Shown here piece by piece: positions 44,061 to 52,458 of a stretch of DNA of 64,000 bases (its first letter is position 1; each line of letters starts with the position of its first letter). Source of the DNA: a virus. Under the pieces are notes generated by a model. That model had not been told where the DNA came from and searched no databases. It worked only from the letters and a program-made list of their open reading frames with translations. Location of the stretch: IMG/VR virus record IMGVR_UViG_3300025093_000011, positions 49,199-113,198 of that record. The stretch is one strand, 5' to 3'. The translations under genes were made by a program, and so were the position numbers.

Positions 44061-45272
44061 TTAAAGTTCTAATTTAATTTGTTTACCAGGCAAGCTTTCA
44101 TTATAACTGGATCTCTCCGATAATACCCAAAGTACTTGCTTCTTTGGTTTAATGTCTGTAAATGCTTCACCATCAGTGAAATATATAAGACTTGTATATT
44201 TATTATGCTCATTGTAATATTCAAGAACAGGGTTAAATTCAGTTCCACCTCTACCGGAAACTTCTAACTCAAATTTCCCATCATATTCTTTTATAGACTG
44301 TATTCTAGTATCACACTGTATAATTGTAATACTCACTCCACACTTATATAAATGATATATTTCATTCATAAACTCCTTTAACTCTTCATCTTCTACTGAA
44401 GCTGATGTATCAATTGCTAATAACATCTGTTGCCTCATCTTTATCTTAAGTCCGGGATTATCAGAAAATCTTCTATTCTCTTTTCTCCTCAACTTTCTAG
44501 TAAAGATCTTTGTACTTATACCTGTGAATCTTTTAATATATGCTTTCCAATTAAACTTAGGTGGAATAATCTCTTCTAGTTTAATTAAACCCTCAATCTC
44601 ACCTGGTATATAACCTCTCTTCTTAATTGTCTGTTCCTTAGCTTCAGTAAGAACTCTTTGAATTTGTTTTTCAATAAGTTTCTTTTCAGCTTCAGGCATG
44701 TCTTCAAACTCACCCCATGCATGATCAGGGATTTCTACATCACCTTTTTCATCTAGAGTAACTGTCATCTGACCTTGTTCCATACCATCAAGAACTTTAT
44801 CCATGTTCTTATCTCCACAAGTACCATTACACTTCTTATCTTCTTGAGCTTGTTTAAGCTGATCATAATAATATCTAGAACCAGCTCTCCTATCTAGATC
44901 AAGATCATCATAATCATCTATATCTATACCACCTTCAGGCAGCCAATCTTTAGATATATACTGATTAATCTCCATATCCATTGCAATATTAGCCAACTTC
45001 TTGTCTTCAAATAATTCAAAGGCAGTCAGGTGATTAAATGCAATATGAAGTAATTCATGTTTAAGAAGACCCAGTTTCTTGATATCTTCTAAACCTTGCC
45101 AAAATGTTTCATTAATAATCAACTGAAAATTAATTCCATTTTTACAAACTCCTGCAGTAGGAATTTTATCTTTTGTCCATACTTTATTTAACATAAGTAG
45201 AAAGAAACCATAGTATGGTTCCCTCAGCATCAGATCTTTTGATATTCTGCTTAACGAATCTTGTTTATTCAT
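44061..45272 (-). CDS. VWA-like protein with N-terminal zincin-type domain
   Basis: 403 aa. The N-terminal half carries HELLH (H72, E73, H76) and NIAMDMEINQ (about 95-104), the HExxH-plus-helix pattern of predicted metallopeptidase domains fused to VWA domains (DUF2201 type). The C-terminal half is a VWA domain with a MIDAS motif DTSAS (D288, S290, S292), a conserved GRGGTEFNPVLEYY segment and IYFTDGEA. It is the expected partner of the adjacent MoxR ATPase. Whether the zincin is active, and on what, cannot be told. It overlaps the upstream 126-aa gene by 8 bases. Confidence 0.9.
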   Translation of the reverse strand: MNKQDSLSRISKDLMLREPYYGFFLLMLNKVWTKDKIPTAGVCKNGINFQLIINETFWQGLEDIKKLGLLKHELLHIAFNHLTAFELFEDKKLANIAMDMEINQYISKDWLPEGGIDIDDYDDLDLDRRAGSRYYYDQLKQAQEDKKCNGTCGDKNMDKVLDGMEQGQMTVTLDEKGDVEIPDHAWGEFEDMPEAEKKLIEKQIQRVLTEAKEQTIKKRGYIPGEIEGLIKLEEIIPPKFNWKAYIKRFTGISTKIFTRKLRRKENRRFSDNPGLKIKMRQQMLLAIDTSASVEDEELKEFMNEIYHLYKCGVSITIIQCDTRIQSIKEYDGKFELEVSGRGGTEFNPVLEYYNEHNKYTSLIYFTDGEAFTDIKPKKQVLWVLSERSSYNESLPGKQIKLEL

Positions 45273-45645
45273 ACACTATTTTAAATTTTACTTCTTGACC
45301 TATAGTTTTAAATATTCTTTTTAAGTCTTTCATATGCTCCTCTATTAATAGCTCCTTCATATAAGGTTTATTATCATGTATACACAGATGCCAATTATGA
45401 GTTGCTATTAAACTGTTTTTAAGAGATACTCCTACTCTGATTTTTTCACATAATAATTCACTAGAAGCTTTAAAATTTTCTTGCCACTCTCCTAGAGCAG
45501 GTGCTGCATACATATACAAATAGAATATTTCTTCTTCAATCTTATTTACATCATAAGATTCCAAAATCTTGAAACCCATATACATATTATCCTTATCTGA
45601 AGAGTTTAACATATTGTAAATCTTCACCAACTTTTCTTTATCCAT
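45265..45645 (-). CDS. Unknown helical protein in the MoxR-VWA operon
   Basis: 126 aa, mostly helical, opening MDKEKLVKIYNMLNSSDKDN, with repeat-like helical pairs (MGFKILESYDVNKIEEEIFY). No motif recognised. It is translated just ahead of, and overlapping, the VWA gene, so it may be an accessory subunit of that complex (inference from position). Confidence 0.75.
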   Translation of the reverse strand: MDKEKLVKIYNMLNSSDKDNMYMGFKILESYDVNKIEEEIFYLYMYAAPALGEWQENFKASSELLCEKIRVGVSLKNSLIATHNWHLCIHDNKPYMKELLIEEHMKDLKRIFKTIGQEVKFKIVYE

Positions 45646-45648
45646 AAT

Positions 45649-46110
45649 TTATTTTTGTTTATAGAATCTACCTAAGATATTAGCATTTAAGAATTCATCT
45701 TTTTCTAAAACTTCATTGATAAACTGTAGCTTAGTTTCTTGATATGTAAGTTCTGTTTTAGAGTAACATATCTTTAGAATATTTCGATGTACTACTATTC
45801 CTTTTTTATGAGCATCTTTTAACACTTTGTTACTACTAAAGTATTTTTGATAATCAAGTTTAGTGACTATCTCATACTTTTTAGTTCTTTTATCTGTTAT
45901 AGCAGCTAGAGCTTTCTTACCAAACTTTTTCTTTCTTTTAGAATAAAAGTTTTTCTTGCCAATATATTTAACATGCTTACCATCTATAATAGCTTGCATT
46001 TCATATACAAACCCCACAGCATCTTCAGGTATCATTTCTTCTAGAAACTCTTTACCTTTGTATAACCACGGATGTTTCATTGAATTCTTAATTCTAGTTC
46101 TTAAATGCAT
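45649..46110 (-). CDS. SegE-like GIY-YIG endonuclease
   Basis: 153 aa. GFVYEMQ (33-39) and KYIGKKNFYSKRKKK (48-62) form the GIY-YIG core, with Y36, Y49-I50-G51 and an Arg-rich helix. Then YQKYFSSNKVLKD, and TYQETKLQFINEVL with candidate catalytic E125. This order matches the SegE-like GIY-YIG family of T4-related phages. Such nucleases cut DNA, either as mobile homing enzymes or as recombination/host-degradation enzymes. It overlaps the primase gene by 10 bases, so it is a fixed operon member rather than an obvious recent insertion. Confidence 0.85.
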   Translation of the reverse strand: MHLRTRIKNSMKHPWLYKGKEFLEEMIPEDAVGFVYEMQAIIDGKHVKYIGKKNFYSKRKKKFGKKALAAITDKRTKKYEIVTKLDYQKYFSSNKVLKDAHKKGIVVHRNILKICYSKTELTYQETKLQFINEVLEKDEFLNANILGRFYKQK

Positions 46111-47090
46111 AACTCTTTTAATAAAGGTAATAAAGTTTCTCTAGTTTTAGTAAGACCATGTGCTTTTATAGAGTCAGATAAATCTTTCTCCATATTTAAA
46201 ATTACATAATCAAAACCGTATTTCTCTTTATACTTTTTCATAGATGTGATACCTGCTTCATCATTGTCAAATAAAACAAATACTTTTTCATACTTTGATA
46301 TTATACCTTTAAGCATGCTCTCTGGTATTAAAGTATTCTCACTGTCAGGAGCAATTGATTCTGCATCACTTAACTTAAGCCTGTTAAAGGCCATTAAGTC
46401 TTTTAATGAAGATGTAATCACAAGATATTTCTTATCATATTTTAATTGTTCAGATCCTTGTATATAATTTTTAATCTTTATAAACTTCTTTTTAGAAACT
46501 TTAGGTTGATAAATTTTATATATAGAGCCATCATTTTTAAAATATCCGTATATACTGAAACCTTTAATAGTTATTGACTTTTCAATAATACCTTCTTCAT
46601 TCTTCTTTTCCATCTTATAATACTCCAAAGGAGCTACATTATATTTCTCAAGAAGTCTAGAACCAATATTAAACTTAGTCCAATACTTCTGATCAATTGT
46701 AGTCCAATGTCTAATCTCATAATCAGTAACTTTATACTTACTATAAGACTTATATTGTATTATAGGATTATGACCATTATTTAAGATATGCTCATTATAA
46801 TCAGCCATCAACTTTATTACTGCTTCTCCACGAGATTTTAAGTCAAAAACTATTTTTACAAGTTCTAAAGAATCTCCATATAATCCCGAAGAGAAATCTT
46901 TAAACTTATATATACCTTTATTTACGTCAAAATAAATAAACATTGAAGGAGTTTTCTCTCTTGTGTTTATTATAGATCTTATCTTTACATCTTGACCATC
47001 AAGGTTCTCAGATAGTCCTAAATAATGTTCAAAAGGCCAACCTGCAGGTATATCATTTAAATCAGAAATTAAGTTTTTTGTTGAAATCAT
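46101..47090 (-). CDS. DNA primase, DnaG-like with Toprim domain
   Basis: 329 aa. The N-terminus has the primase pattern EKTPSMFIYFDVNKGIYKFK and GLYGDSLELVKIV but lacks the Cys/His zinc ligands of DnaG. The Toprim fold is visible: VITSSLKDLMAF (224-235), VFVLFDNDEAG with D275/D277 (270-280), and EKDLSDSIKAHG (301-312). The usual motif-1 Glu is Ser (SSLKD), a feature I believe occurs in a subfamily of phage primases. It would make primers for the family B polymerase together with the DnaB-like helicase. It is the first gene after a terminator (47108-47141). Confidence 0.88.
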   Translation of the reverse strand: MISTKNLISDLNDIPAGWPFEHYLGLSENLDGQDVKIRSIINTREKTPSMFIYFDVNKGIYKFKDFSSGLYGDSLELVKIVFDLKSRGEAVIKLMADYNEHILNNGHNPIIQYKSYSKYKVTDYEIRHWTTIDQKYWTKFNIGSRLLEKYNVAPLEYYKMEKKNEEGIIEKSITIKGFSIYGYFKNDGSIYKIYQPKVSKKKFIKIKNYIQGSEQLKYDKKYLVITSSLKDLMAFNRLKLSDAESIAPDSENTLIPESMLKGIISKYEKVFVLFDNDEAGITSMKKYKEKYGFDYVILNMEKDLSDSIKAHGLTKTRETLLPLLKELCI

Positions 47091-47107
47091 AATGTTTAAT
47101 TTAAAAT

Positions 47108-47141
47108 AAAAAAGGGGAAGACTTATTTTATGCTTCCCCTT
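47108..47141 (-). terminator. Intrinsic terminator, leftward
   Basis: On the - strand: AAGGGGAAG, 12-base loop, CTTCCCCTT then TTT. The 9-bp perfect GC-rich stem lies 9 bases past the stop of the putative ssDNA-binding gene and ends that transcription unit. Confidence 0.8.
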
Positions 47142-47149
47142 GTAACCAA

Positions 47150-47833
47150 TTAATCTAAATTAAAATCAGAAGAAGTCTTCATAGGGATTGATAAGTCATC
47201 ATCACTTTCAAAAGAATTTACAGGTTTATTTTCAATTTTTCTGAGATGTTTTTCTTCATTATATTTTATAATGTTCTCTTCACTCTTGTTAAAACCATAT
47301 TTTTTATTTTCAACTTTAGCAAACCAACAGTCATATGCTATATAACCTGATTTGTTTTCATATTCTTTACCTGCAACGCAAGTATGTATATATTTATCTT
47401 GATAAGGTGCATCATCATTGAAAGCTTTTATAAAGTCTTCAATTGTTTCATGCTTCTTATCTTGAGCTTGGAACCAATCAGAAATCTCAAGAGCATCAGA
47501 CATGTTCTTTAAGAACATCATAATAGCATTATCTCTATTAATTTTAATACCTGATTTAGTTTCACCATCAGCAAATGCATACTGACTTGCTTTTACTCTA
47601 CCTATTTGACCTTTAAATCTACCTTTAGATTCATCATTTCTGTCAATCATAAAACCTTCAAAATCATCAATAGGTTCTGTTTCCATTTCTAACATAATAT
47701 AATATGCATTATCAATAAACTTGAAAGGTTCCAATCTCATACTGTTCATTTTCAGTTTATGATTACCTGGAGCAATTGTCTTAGGCATTGATGATCCACT
47801 ACTTGTTGTCAAATTTGTTGTACTTAAAGCCAT
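47150..47833 (-). CDS. Putative single-stranded DNA-binding protein
   Basis: 227 aa. The N-terminal 190 residues have the look of an OB-fold DNA-binding protein: KTIAPGNHKLKMNSMRLEPF, YYIMLEMETEPIDDFEGF, GQIGRVKASQYAF, then KYIHTCVAGKEYENKSGY and CWFAKVE. The C-terminus is an acidic tail (SDDDLSIPMKTSSDFNLD). Position between primase and Sak4-like ATPase fits. I am not certain of the family; it could be another replication accessory protein. Start MALSTTNLT after an A-rich leader. Confidence 0.7.
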   Translation of the reverse strand: MALSTTNLTTSSGSSMPKTIAPGNHKLKMNSMRLEPFKFIDNAYYIMLEMETEPIDDFEGFMIDRNDESKGRFKGQIGRVKASQYAFADGETKSGIKINRDNAIMMFLKNMSDALEISDWFQAQDKKHETIEDFIKAFNDDAPYQDKYIHTCVAGKEYENKSGYIAYDCWFAKVENKKYGFNKSEENIIKYNEEKHLRKIENKPVNSFESDDDLSIPMKTSSDFNLD

Positions 47834-47863
47834 TTTTTTTACTTTTTTTAATTAATAATTGAT

Positions 47864-48589
47864 TTATTTATATATTTTATTCCAGTGAGTTTTTATCTCA
47901 CCTTTTTCATTCATTTCAGAAATTACTATTTCTTCATTTCTTAGGTGTTCAGGTCTAGCCCCGCAGGTAACAGCATCATTATTCTTGAAACTAAGAATAG
48001 TTTTGTTACCTTTTCTATACATATATCCTATAGCATCTGCATTAGCACAGATAAGAGATTTTATCTTACCAGTTAAGTCAATATTAGCAGACATAACCAT
48101 CTCTCCTGTATCATCAACTACCTTATCTTTTATGTGTCCAGATAAAATAATATGGGGTGCTAATGTATCAATAAAATCTAAAACTTGAAAAAATGCTTGC
48201 CTAATATACAAATATCCTGCACCATTTGGTAAAGTTATTACATCATTTCCTTGATAATTTTTCCCCATAGATGTCTGTTTGTATAATTTTACAGCTAATG
48301 GTTTAACCATTTCTTCTAATGCTGTTACAGTATCTATAGTTACACAATTATAAGGTTTTCCTTGTTCTTTGATTTCTTTTCCTGCATTTAATAAATCTTG
48401 AAGATTATCAACTTTTATTTTCAATGCTTCCACATACTCTGAACCATTTTCTAAATCTATAATAAGATTATTATCTAGTCCTGCATATGCAGTTGTCTTA
48501 CCTGTCTTAGGCTTACTGTAAATAATTAATCTCTTAGGATTAACTCTTTCAGCTTTTACTTTTTTTGTTGGTAAAGTGATTGTATTCAT
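47864..48589 (-). CDS. Sak4-like RecA-fold ATPase (AAA_24)
   Basis: 241 aa. Walker A SKPKTGKTT at 25-33; LIIDLENGSEYV; Walker B-like VTIDTVTALEEM; HIILSGHIKDKVVDDTG; C-terminal ICANADAIGYMYRKGN. This order is that of Sak4-type phage single-strand annealing/recombination ATPases, which act with ssDNA-binding protein. The neighbouring putative ssDNA-binding gene, 30 bases downstream, fits. It overlaps the next gene upstream by 4 bases. Confidence 0.85.
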   Translation of the reverse strand: MNTITLPTKKVKAERVNPKRLIIYSKPKTGKTTAYAGLDNNLIIDLENGSEYVEALKIKVDNLQDLLNAGKEIKEQGKPYNCVTIDTVTALEEMVKPLAVKLYKQTSMGKNYQGNDVITLPNGAGYLYIRQAFFQVLDFIDTLAPHIILSGHIKDKVVDDTGEMVMSANIDLTGKIKSLICANADAIGYMYRKGNKTILSFKNNDAVTCGARPEHLRNEEIVISEMNEKGEIKTHWNKIYK

Positions 48590-49161
48590 ATTTTCTTTTC
48601 TATTTTTTCTAATGCTGATGCTATTCTATCCAAAGTATTTAACCACTCTGGAAAGTTCTTCATCTCTTCTTCAGGTTTAACTTCTTCTTCTTTTTTCTTC
48701 AATCCTACATTAAGATATTCTTCAGCAAAATTTGGAAAATCAGCAGGTTTAGTTTCTACTTGTGGATTCTTTAGTTGTTCTTGATATTCATTATATGGTA
48801 CTTCTTTACCATCCGGTTTAACTGCAACTAAATTCTCTAATCCAACAAGATAAACTCCATACTCTCTTCCATCTTTTGTTCTTTTCTCTTCAAAAGGATA
48901 TTCTTCTTTATAAAACGGATTATGTTTTAATTTATACAAGGTGTGTGTAGGATCTTCTGACTTACCTTTAAAGTCACTAAACTCTGTATAGATATCTACA
49001 TCTCTTTCAAATTCACTTGGAAAGATTTGTAATCTAAGCTCTTCACCTGGAGGAGCCCATGCAGATTTAGCAACAAAGAAAGGGTCAATTATTCCTAACT
49101 TTTGAAATGTAGGCAAGTGAGTTGCCATAAGAATCTTTTGATTCTCTTGTCTTTCTGTCAT
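48586..49161 (-). CDS. Unknown protein in the Sak4/helicase operon
   Basis: 191 aa, opening MTERQENQKILMATHLPTFQ, with FVAKSAWAPPGEELRLQIFP and a mixed beta middle; the C-terminal 60 residues are a charged helix (KKKEEEVKPEEEMKNFPEWL) likely to form coiled coil. No family recognised. It overlaps the genes on both sides by 4 bases each, so it is tightly coupled to helicase and Sak4-like ATPase expression, which suggests a replication accessory role. Confidence 0.75.
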   Translation of the reverse strand: MTERQENQKILMATHLPTFQKLGIIDPFFVAKSAWAPPGEELRLQIFPSEFERDVDIYTEFSDFKGKSEDPTHTLYKLKHNPFYKEEYPFEEKRTKDGREYGVYLVGLENLVAVKPDGKEVPYNEYQEQLKNPQVETKPADFPNFAEEYLNVGLKKKEEEVKPEEEMKNFPEWLNTLDRIASALEKIEKKI

Positions 49162-50171
49162 ACTCTAATTTTTGAATTTTGATTCATACTGTTACTAGGT
49201 GTATTCAATTCTACTATTCTTATAGTATCTCTATCTAACTTAAAGAAACTCATTCTAGTATCTCCATTTCTACATTTTAAGAAATGAAATACAAGAGTAT
49301 CTGGGTCAGTGATTTGAAACTTTTCCGGGCCATAAAATCTAATCTTTTTAGCAGCAGGTTTATTAATACCTAATACTATATCAGCATGTTGTAATAATGC
49401 ATCTGCACCAAACAAATCAGAATCAAGTACATAGTTTCCATATGTACCTTCTACAGCTCTTTTAGGGTCATCAATATTTCTATTTAATTGACTTAATACA
49501 ATAAATGATAAAGGATAACTCCTCTTCATATATGTTAAAGCCTCACCTAAATTATATAACATTTCAAATCTATCCTTCTCATGTTTAGCTCTTTTAAATA
49601 AAGCTGAGTGATCTACTGTTACTAGTAGTTTTGGATACACTTTTTTGTCATTTATAATTTTAAAATTTTGGTCAAAGTGATAATGTATACTTGCACAAAA
49701 TTCATCTACAGTACATGGTCTATATATACTATGTACTTTGTTATTAGCACTTAAATTACTAACATATTGTTTACATTTTTCATAGACAGCTTCATCAAGT
49801 GGTGTATACTTACTATGTAATACACCATAGTCTTGCTGAGTTACTTGAGAAAATGCTCTCATACCAAGTGTCTTTTCAGGCATTTCAAATTGAAATTGCA
49901 ATACTTGAAAATCCTGGTCTTGATTTAGAGCCATAACTTCTGTAACTAATTGCTCCATAAACAAAGTCTTACCTACACCGGGTCTAGCTCCAACTACAGT
50001 TAGAGTATTCCACTCTAAACCATTTAGTGTAGCATCATTAAACTTTGGCCATGCTGTTTTTAAACTCTTGACTCTACCATCCATTCTAGCTCTCATTTCC
50101 ATAAGAGCTTTTTCATAAGCACGAACTTTACTAATAGCCTTTAAAGGCTTTGCATTATTAAACTGTTCCAA
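49158..50171 (-). CDS. dnaB: DnaB-like replicative helicase
   Basis: 337 aa comprising essentially the RecA-like C-terminal domain of DnaB. Walker A GARPGVGKT (61-69), FQFEMPEKTLGMRAFSQ (H1a-like), Walker B region LLVTVDHSALFKRA, FIVLSQLNRNIDD (H3), and a late KCRNGDTRMSFF beta-hairpin. The start is a TTG two bases past the upstream stop; the first in-frame ATG would remove part of the linker helix, so TTG or a coupled start is likely. It would unwind the phage genome ahead of the family B polymerase. Confidence 0.9.
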   Translation of the reverse strand: MEQFNNAKPLKAISKVRAYEKALMEMRARMDGRVKSLKTAWPKFNDATLNGLEWNTLTVVGARPGVGKTLFMEQLVTEVMALNQDQDFQVLQFQFEMPEKTLGMRAFSQVTQQDYGVLHSKYTPLDEAVYEKCKQYVSNLSANNKVHSIYRPCTVDEFCASIHYHFDQNFKIINDKKVYPKLLVTVDHSALFKRAKHEKDRFEMLYNLGEALTYMKRSYPLSFIVLSQLNRNIDDPKRAVEGTYGNYVLDSDLFGADALLQHADIVLGINKPAAKKIRFYGPEKFQITDPDTLVFHFLKCRNGDTRMSFFKLDRDTIRIVELNTPSNSMNQNSKIRV

Positions 50172-50173
50172 AC

Positions 50174-50764
50174 TTAAACTATTTTTTCTCTAAAGATTTC
50201 TTCTACAGTATCTTCTCCATTAAGATATTGTTCACAAAAGTTTGCAAGATCAGATTCAAAAGTTTTATCTGAGTTGTTTTGTTTTCTAATAAAATACTGT
50301 GATGTTCTCATATATTCATAGTTTTTAAGTTGGTATTCTTCTACATAGAGTTTTGTAGCACTCATAATAGTATCCCAACTATAATCATAATTTTCAAAAA
50401 ACCATCTAAATGCAGTTTCTAAATTCTTAGCATTAGTTCTTGCATATTTACCACTACCAAGTTTCTTAGCAGGAAATACTTCATTATACATTTTAATACG
50501 TAATGTAAAGTTATCTCCAAGTAAATCTTTAGATGTTTTCTTTTTACTTTTTCTAAAGAAAGAGTTTAATTCTTCTAATAAGATAATGCTCTTTCCTGTT
50601 AATTCCAAATCATTCTTTATCCAATCATTTGCTTTTAATTTCTGAATTTCTAAGCTAGCACTAACAAGCTTATTTACAGAAATTTTATTTTGTATACAGT
50701 GTAAAACGTAAAGTGAATTAGGGGTTAGACTTTCTTTAATAAGTCTATTAAATATCTCATTCAT
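50174..50764 (-). CDS. Possible helicase loader or replication initiator
   Basis: 196 aa, basic and helical. The first 75 residues (LIKESLTPNSLYVLHCIQNK onward) look like a winged-helix DNA-binding region. The C-terminal part has AFRWFFENYDYSWDTIMSAT and YMRTSQYFIRKQNN, a pattern I associate with phage replication proteins encoded beside DnaB-like helicases. Two bases separate it from the helicase gene. The call is mainly contextual. Confidence 0.65.
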   Translation of the reverse strand: MNEIFNRLIKESLTPNSLYVLHCIQNKISVNKLVSASLEIQKLKANDWIKNDLELTGKSIILLEELNSFFRKSKKKTSKDLLGDNFTLRIKMYNEVFPAKKLGSGKYARTNAKNLETAFRWFFENYDYSWDTIMSATKLYVEEYQLKNYEYMRTSQYFIRKQNNSDKTFESDLANFCEQYLNGEDTVEEIFREKIV

Positions 50765-50765
50765 T

Positions 50766-51479
50766 TTACCAAGTTAATGATAAATTATTATTTTCCAATA
50801 AAATTTTATTAGTTTTATTAAAGACATCATTACAATCCCACTTTTGACCTTTATTATATACAGCACTTGCTGGATGATTAACCATAAATTTATAGCTAGT
50901 ATCATTAACACACTCAGCCCAATCTTGGGCTTGCTTACCCATGTATATATAGATAAGTCCTGGATTATGCCAAGTTAACCAATCAAATACATATGCTAAG
51001 AAAGGTTTCCATATAGGAATATGTTGTCCTACTTTACCTACAGTAGTTGTAAGTGCAGTATTCAGTAATAATATTCCTTGATTAGACCATCTCTTAAGAT
51101 CTGGATCATGTGACTGACCAACACCATCATATACAGTTCTGTTAACTTCATCTAATATGAACTTCAAACTTGGTTGTTGCTTCATTGTATTACTACAACT
51201 AAATGCAATACCATCTGCTACTCCTAATTTAGGGTATGGATCTTGTCCTACTATAACAACTTTTAATTCATCATATGGACATTCTTCAAATGCTCTAAAT
51301 AATTGTCTAAGTGTAGGAGTAAATCTTTGATTATCTTTTGAATTCTTAATTAAATGTTTAATTATATTTTCAAAATCACTGCTAAATATAAAAGATTTAA
51401 GTATTCTAGACCAACCTGATGACTCTAGATTTTTAAATATTTTTTGTTTAATTTCATTAATATCAATTGTTTTAGTCAT
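50766..51479 (-). CDS. ung: Uracil-DNA glycosylase, family 1
   Basis: I choose the ATG at 51479 (MTKTIDINEIKQKIF, 237 aa); the longer frame would read through the upstream gene's promoter. Motifs: VGQDPYP (77-83) with catalytic-water Asp D80, GVADGIAFSCS, LLLNTALTT (137-145), and NHPASA at 201-206, a variant of the usual HPSPLS loop that retains His202. It removes uracil from DNA in base-excision repair, and in phages may protect against deamination damage. Last gene of the helicase operon. Confidence 0.93.
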   Translation of the reverse strand: MTKTIDINEIKQKIFKNLESSGWSRILKSFIFSSDFENIIKHLIKNSKDNQRFTPTLRQLFRAFEECPYDELKVVIVGQDPYPKLGVADGIAFSCSNTMKQQPSLKFILDEVNRTVYDGVGQSHDPDLKRWSNQGILLLNTALTTTVGKVGQHIPIWKPFLAYVFDWLTWHNPGLIYIYMGKQAQDWAECVNDTSYKFMVNHPASAVYNKGQKWDCNDVFNKTNKILLENNNLSLTW

Positions 51480-51495
51480 TTTTTTCTTAAGTTTG
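51467..51495 (+). promoter_or_regulatory. Bacteroidota-type promoter for the lone + strand gene
   Basis: TAAGTTTG at 51488-51495 matches the TAnnTTTG -7 box of Bacteroidota primary sigma-factor promoters, with TTG at 51467-51469, 18 bases upstream, as the -33 element. The ATG of the + strand gene follows 15 bases later, implying a very short leader. Confidence 0.55.
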
Positions 51496-51510
51496 TAAAA
51501 ATTAATAATT

Positions 51511-51855
51511 ATGAATAAAGAAGATTTAAAAAACAAAGTTATTAAAGATGATGCTTTAATTGACATTCAAGTTAATAAAACTTATTACATGATGTGCAAA
51601 GCTTCTTTATTTACTTTATTTAAAAATATTCATTCTCAATCTACAGAAAATGCTGAAGAGTTCATCAAAGAAGTTACTTCTAAAGGTTATGAAAACCTTG
51701 ATGAAACACAAAGAATATTCTATACTTTAACATTATTAGTAGGTGAAATAGAAAAGCAAGCTTTTAATAATAATCTTTTTGTAGATAAAAAAGATAATGA
51801 AAAAATTAAAGAAACTTTAGAAGAAGATTCTAAGGACAAATCTAGTGAAGATTAA
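51511..51855 (+). CDS. Lone + strand small protein within the - strand module
   Basis: 114 aa, ATG in AATAATTATG. The product is helical and charged: MNKEDLKNKVIKDDALIDIQ, then TYYMMCKASLFTLFKNIHSQ, ending in an acidic Lys/Glu tail (EEDSKDKSSED). No - strand gene covers this interval, and it has its own promoter-like sequence. It is divergent from ung (31-base spacer) and its end overlaps the convergent neighbour by 14 bases. Sharing the orientation of the late genes, it may be a late or separately regulated product. Function unknown. Confidence 0.8.
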   Translation: MNKEDLKNKVIKDDALIDIQVNKTYYMMCKASLFTLFKNIHSQSTENAEEFIKEVTSKGYENLDETQRIFYTLTLLVGEIEKQAFNNNLFVDKKDNEKIKETLEEDSKDKSSED

Positions 51856-52204
51856 GTCCATAGAATTCTCCTATTTCTATACAAGTTTGAATAACACTAC
51901 TTAATTCTGTTTTTGAACAATCAGCAAATGATTTAACATTATTATTTATAACCAATCCTGATTTACCTTTTACCAATGTTTTCATGTCATCAAAGCTATA
52001 ACCTATGTCATTAGCTAACTCACGAATACATTTATGTATTTTTGCAATTTGTGCATTACTACCTTTTTCTTCAGAGATAGACATAAATACTTCTACCTCT
52101 TGACCATCACCAAGTTGTTCTAAAAAAACTTTATATGCTGTTTTAGTTTTTTCATCTGGACATACTAATTTACCATCAGTATATACCAGCTTATGAGTAA
52201 ACAT
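51842..52204 (-). CDS. Unknown protein, possibly recombination-related
   Basis: 120 aa from the ATG at 52204, two bases after the upstream stop. The middle (NAQIAKIHKCIRELANDIGY) is a helix found in phage proteins that I loosely link to NinB-type recombination factors, followed by KSFADCSKTELSSVIQTCIE. The assignment is weak. It converges with the lone + strand gene. Confidence 0.65.
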   Translation of the reverse strand: MFTHKLVYTDGKLVCPDEKTKTAYKVFLEQLGDGQEVEVFMSISEEKGSNAQIAKIHKCIRELANDIGYSFDDMKTLVKGKSGLVINNNVKSFADCSKTELSSVIQTCIEIGEFYGLNLH

Positions 52205-52206
52205 AC

Positions 52207-52458
52207 TCAAGACTTCCAGGATTTTGCTAAAGATGCTAAACTTTCAATAGATTCAGCATCTTTTATTTTAGCATGAGGCCATTCATGGTTCATAACATAC
52301 CAAGTGCCATCTTCTACTTCATCATCAGCAATTGATGTCAAAGACAGTCCTTCTATTATATCTACAACATAGTAGTAATAGTCATAACCATTACCACTTT
52401 CTTCATCCTTAACTATAATTTTCTTAAAGCCAAGGTCAATTAATTCTTGTTCTGTCAT
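52207..52458 (-). CDS. Small unknown protein, 83 aa
   Basis: MTEQELIDLGFKKIIVKDEE, then YDYYYYVVDIIEGLSLTSI and a Trp-containing beta segment (WYVMNHEWPH). Its shape, an N-terminal helix then beta strands, is common among small early proteins of Bacteroidota phages. Overlaps the upstream gene by 4 bases. No function known. Confidence 0.7.
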   Translation of the reverse strand: MTEQELIDLGFKKIIVKDEESGNGYDYYYYVVDIIEGLSLTSIADDEVEDGTWYVMNHEWPHAKIKDAESIESLASLAKSWKS

